Part shown: positions 63,232 through 64,000 of the stretch, piece by piece
Layout: every line of letters starts with the position of its first letter
Numbering within the stretch: position 1 is the first letter of the stretch
Assembly (NCBI GenBank): GCA_049516395.1
Contig: JBEKTD010000006.1
Coordinates: 84,953 to 148,952, forward strand
Length of the DNA: 64,000 nt
From: Fen-1362 sp049516395
Lineage (GTDB): Bacteria; Planctomycetota; Phycisphaerae; Sedimentisphaerales; Anaerobacaceae
Reading direction: 5' to 3'
Notes under the pieces: generated by a model
What the model was told of the DNA's origin: nothing
The model's input: only the letters and a program-made list of their open reading frames with translations
Databases searched by the model: none
Position numbers and translations under genes: made by a program

Positions 63232-63251
63232 ATTCCTGCGCAAGCAGGAAT
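63232..63251. repeat. Palindrome ATTCCTGC GCAA GCAGGAAT
   Basis: A perfect eight-base stem 24 bases after priA, of the common TCATTCCTGCGnAAGCAGGAATCC type. It lacks a T run, so it is a repeat rather than a terminator. Confidence 0.8.
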
Positions 63252-63281
63252 CCATTATTTAATGTATGTGGGATATCTTAA

Positions 63282-63316
63282 AAATCTGTGGAAATCTGTG
63301 TAATCTGTGGTTAAAA
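63282..63316 (+). repeat. Spacer repeat 'TCTGTGTAATCTGTGG'
   Basis: AATCTGTGGAAATCTGTG and TAATCTGTGGTTAAAAA end directly before tRNA-Pro. Confidence 0.8.
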
Positions 63317-63317
63317 A

Positions 63318-63392
63318 TCGGGGTGACTGGACTTGAACCAGCGACCTCTTGGTCCCGAACCAAGCGCTCTAGCCAAACTGAGCTACACCCCG
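63318..63392 (-). tRNA. tRNA-Pro (anticodon CGG)
   Basis: On the minus strand the acceptor is CGGGGTG/CACCCCG with an A discriminator. The anticodon stem CTTGG/CCAAG has the loop TTCGGGA, and the T loop is GTTCAAGTC. CCA is not encoded. It reads CCG codons. Confidence 0.95.
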
Positions 63393-63446
63393 GTCGCTAC
63401 TAATATAGCACAATCATTCCTCATTGGCAAGCAATGCCCCCAAAAT

Positions 63447-63528
63447 CCCCGCCCTCCAACTTCTGCCTTCTCTCTTGCCTTCTGTGTCTGCCGTCTTGTG
63501 TCTGTGTCAATCCGTGTCTAAAAAACCA
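63447..63528 (+). repeat. 'CTTCTGCCTTCT' and 'GTGTCTGTGTCAATCCGTG' words
   Basis: Iterated pyrimidine-rich words (CTTCTGCCTTCTCTCTTGCC, TGTCTGCCGTCTTGTG) merge into a GTGTCAATCCGTGTCTAA word of the main family. Confidence 0.7.
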
Positions 63529-63589
63529 TTGCTTCTTTTCGCCAGGACGCATATTATTTTGTGAGCAGAAAAAAACATGAAATTGAAAA

Positions 63590-63653
63590 AGACACGGATT
63601 TACACTGTTTTTATTTATTTCTCTGTGACCTCTGTGCCCTCTGTGGCTAAAAA
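63590..63653 (+). repeat. 'CTGTGACCTCTGTGCCCTCTGTGG' block before ppnP
   Basis: GACACGGATTTACACTG and CTCTGTGGCTAA words, close to the block at 22484-22577, end immediately before the ppnP ribosome site. Confidence 0.8.
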
Positions 63654-63665
63654 ATGGAGACGCAA

Positions 63666-63947
63666 ATGTTCAAGACAAATGAATACTTCGGCGGAAAAGT
63701 TAAATCTATCGCCTTCAAAACCGCTCAGTGCCCCGCCACCGTCGGCGTTATCGCCCCGGGCGAATACGAGTTCGGCACATCAACCGTCGAAATTATGACC
63801 GTCATCACAGGCAAACTCTCCGCATTGCTGCCTGATAGCGCAAAATGGGCCGACTATGGCACAGGCAAGTCATTCACCGTCCCCGCCAATAAAAAATTCA
63901 AGGTAAAAGCCGACGAGGACGCCTCCTACCTTTGCCTTTATCGCTAA
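63666..63947 (+). CDS. ppnP: Pyrimidine/purine nucleoside phosphorylase
   Basis: A 93-residue cupin-fold enzyme that splits nucleosides with phosphate to free bases. FKTNEYFGGKVKSI, PGEYEFGTSTVEIMTVITG and SYLCLYR match E. coli PpnP (YaiE) closely from end to end. I chose the ATG at 63666 because GGAG lies seven bases before it and the product then lines up with the E. coli start. An upstream ATG at 63654 would have no ribosome site. It is enclosed by spacer repeats on both sides. Confidence 0.93.
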   Translation: MFKTNEYFGGKVKSIAFKTAQCPATVGVIAPGEYEFGTSTVEIMTVITGKLSALLPDSAKWADYGTGKSFTVPANKKFKVKADEDASYLCLYR

Positions 63948-63990
63948 CGCCGACCTGTGTCATCTGTGTAATCCGTGGCTAAACCGGTAA
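63948..63990 (+). repeat. Spacer repeat 'CTGTGTAATCCGTGGCTAA' after ppnP
   Basis: TGTGTCATCTGTGTAATCC then GTGGCTAAACC, starting directly at the ppnP stop. Confidence 0.8.
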
Positions 63991-64000
63991 GTTTTGAACA

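Overview
This window looks like chromosome of a Gram-negative, probably anaerobic planctomycete of the Phycisphaerae type. That is an inference from several signs: a 16S rRNA gene standing alone with its own promoter and terminator and no 23S beside it, a secreted protein with a PEP-CTERM tail, SecD and SecF fused in one very long chain, KDO and nucleotide-sugar enzymes, a methylene-THF reductase carrying a cysteine-rich domain and a pterin methyltransferase domain, and many small zinc-ribbon proteins. Base composition is near 50% GC in the core. It drops visibly in a few acquired patches (about 11.1-13.1 kb, 22.6-24.5 kb and 31.4-32.1 kb).

Layout. 0-11 kb: a partial family-9 glycosyltransferase, then uvrB-nadC-birA and a natural LipB-LipA fusion that joins both lipoate-assembly steps in one polypeptide, then the tldD/tldE protease pair and glnS. 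11.1-13.1 kb: a compact ATPase-PIN nuclease cassette inserted exactly at the 3' end of glnS. It is bounded by a 29-base direct repeat (28 of 29 identical) made of glnS C-terminal codons, and has its own promoter. 13-19.7 kb: a hydrolase, a lipoprotein, and an smpB-DUF1844-trpC-RMD1-like-TauE run, then a PAS sensor without an output domain. 20-22.5 kb: the MetF/methyltransferase fusion.

22.5-24.5 kb is an acquired patch: an SRA-like/HNH nuclease (a type IV restriction candidate), a small partner gene and a REP-associated transposase (RAYT) that carries a REP palindrome pair inside its own reading frame. 24.6-26.5 kb: the solitary 16S gene. 26.7-31.4 kb: a glycogen-synthase-like enzyme, queF and queC-queE for queuosine, and tRNA-Leu(GAG). 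31.4-38.6 kb: an AT-rich orphan gene, a LysM protein, secDF-yajC, and TPR-lspA. 38.5-44.5 kb: a bifunctional nuclease, valS, rho and coaE. 44.6-52 kb: yacG, a membrane protein, a CapD-like dehydratase, xerC, a radical SAM protein and kdsA. 52-64 kb: the PEP-CTERM protein, a likely fmdB-leuS-DUF3795-CYTH-lipid kinase operon headed by a Shine-Dalgarno-sequestering hairpin, a DUF486 protein, lhgO, priA, tRNA-Pro(CGG) and ppnP.

A striking background feature is a population of short 'word' repeats, for example variations on CTGTGTAATCTGTGGCTAA, AAATCAAAAATCAG, CGCTATACG and ACTCGTG. They fill gaps between genes and in several places have become coding sequence: the LipB-LipA linker, the LysM-protein linker, a QueE loop, the LspA N-terminus and the stop codon of the MetF fusion. 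All CTGTGGCTAA-type copies I found point the same way. The most notable items for follow-up are the glnS-end ATPase-PIN cassette, the LipB-LipA fusion with its repeat-built joint, the MetF fusion and the RAYT carrying its own REP.
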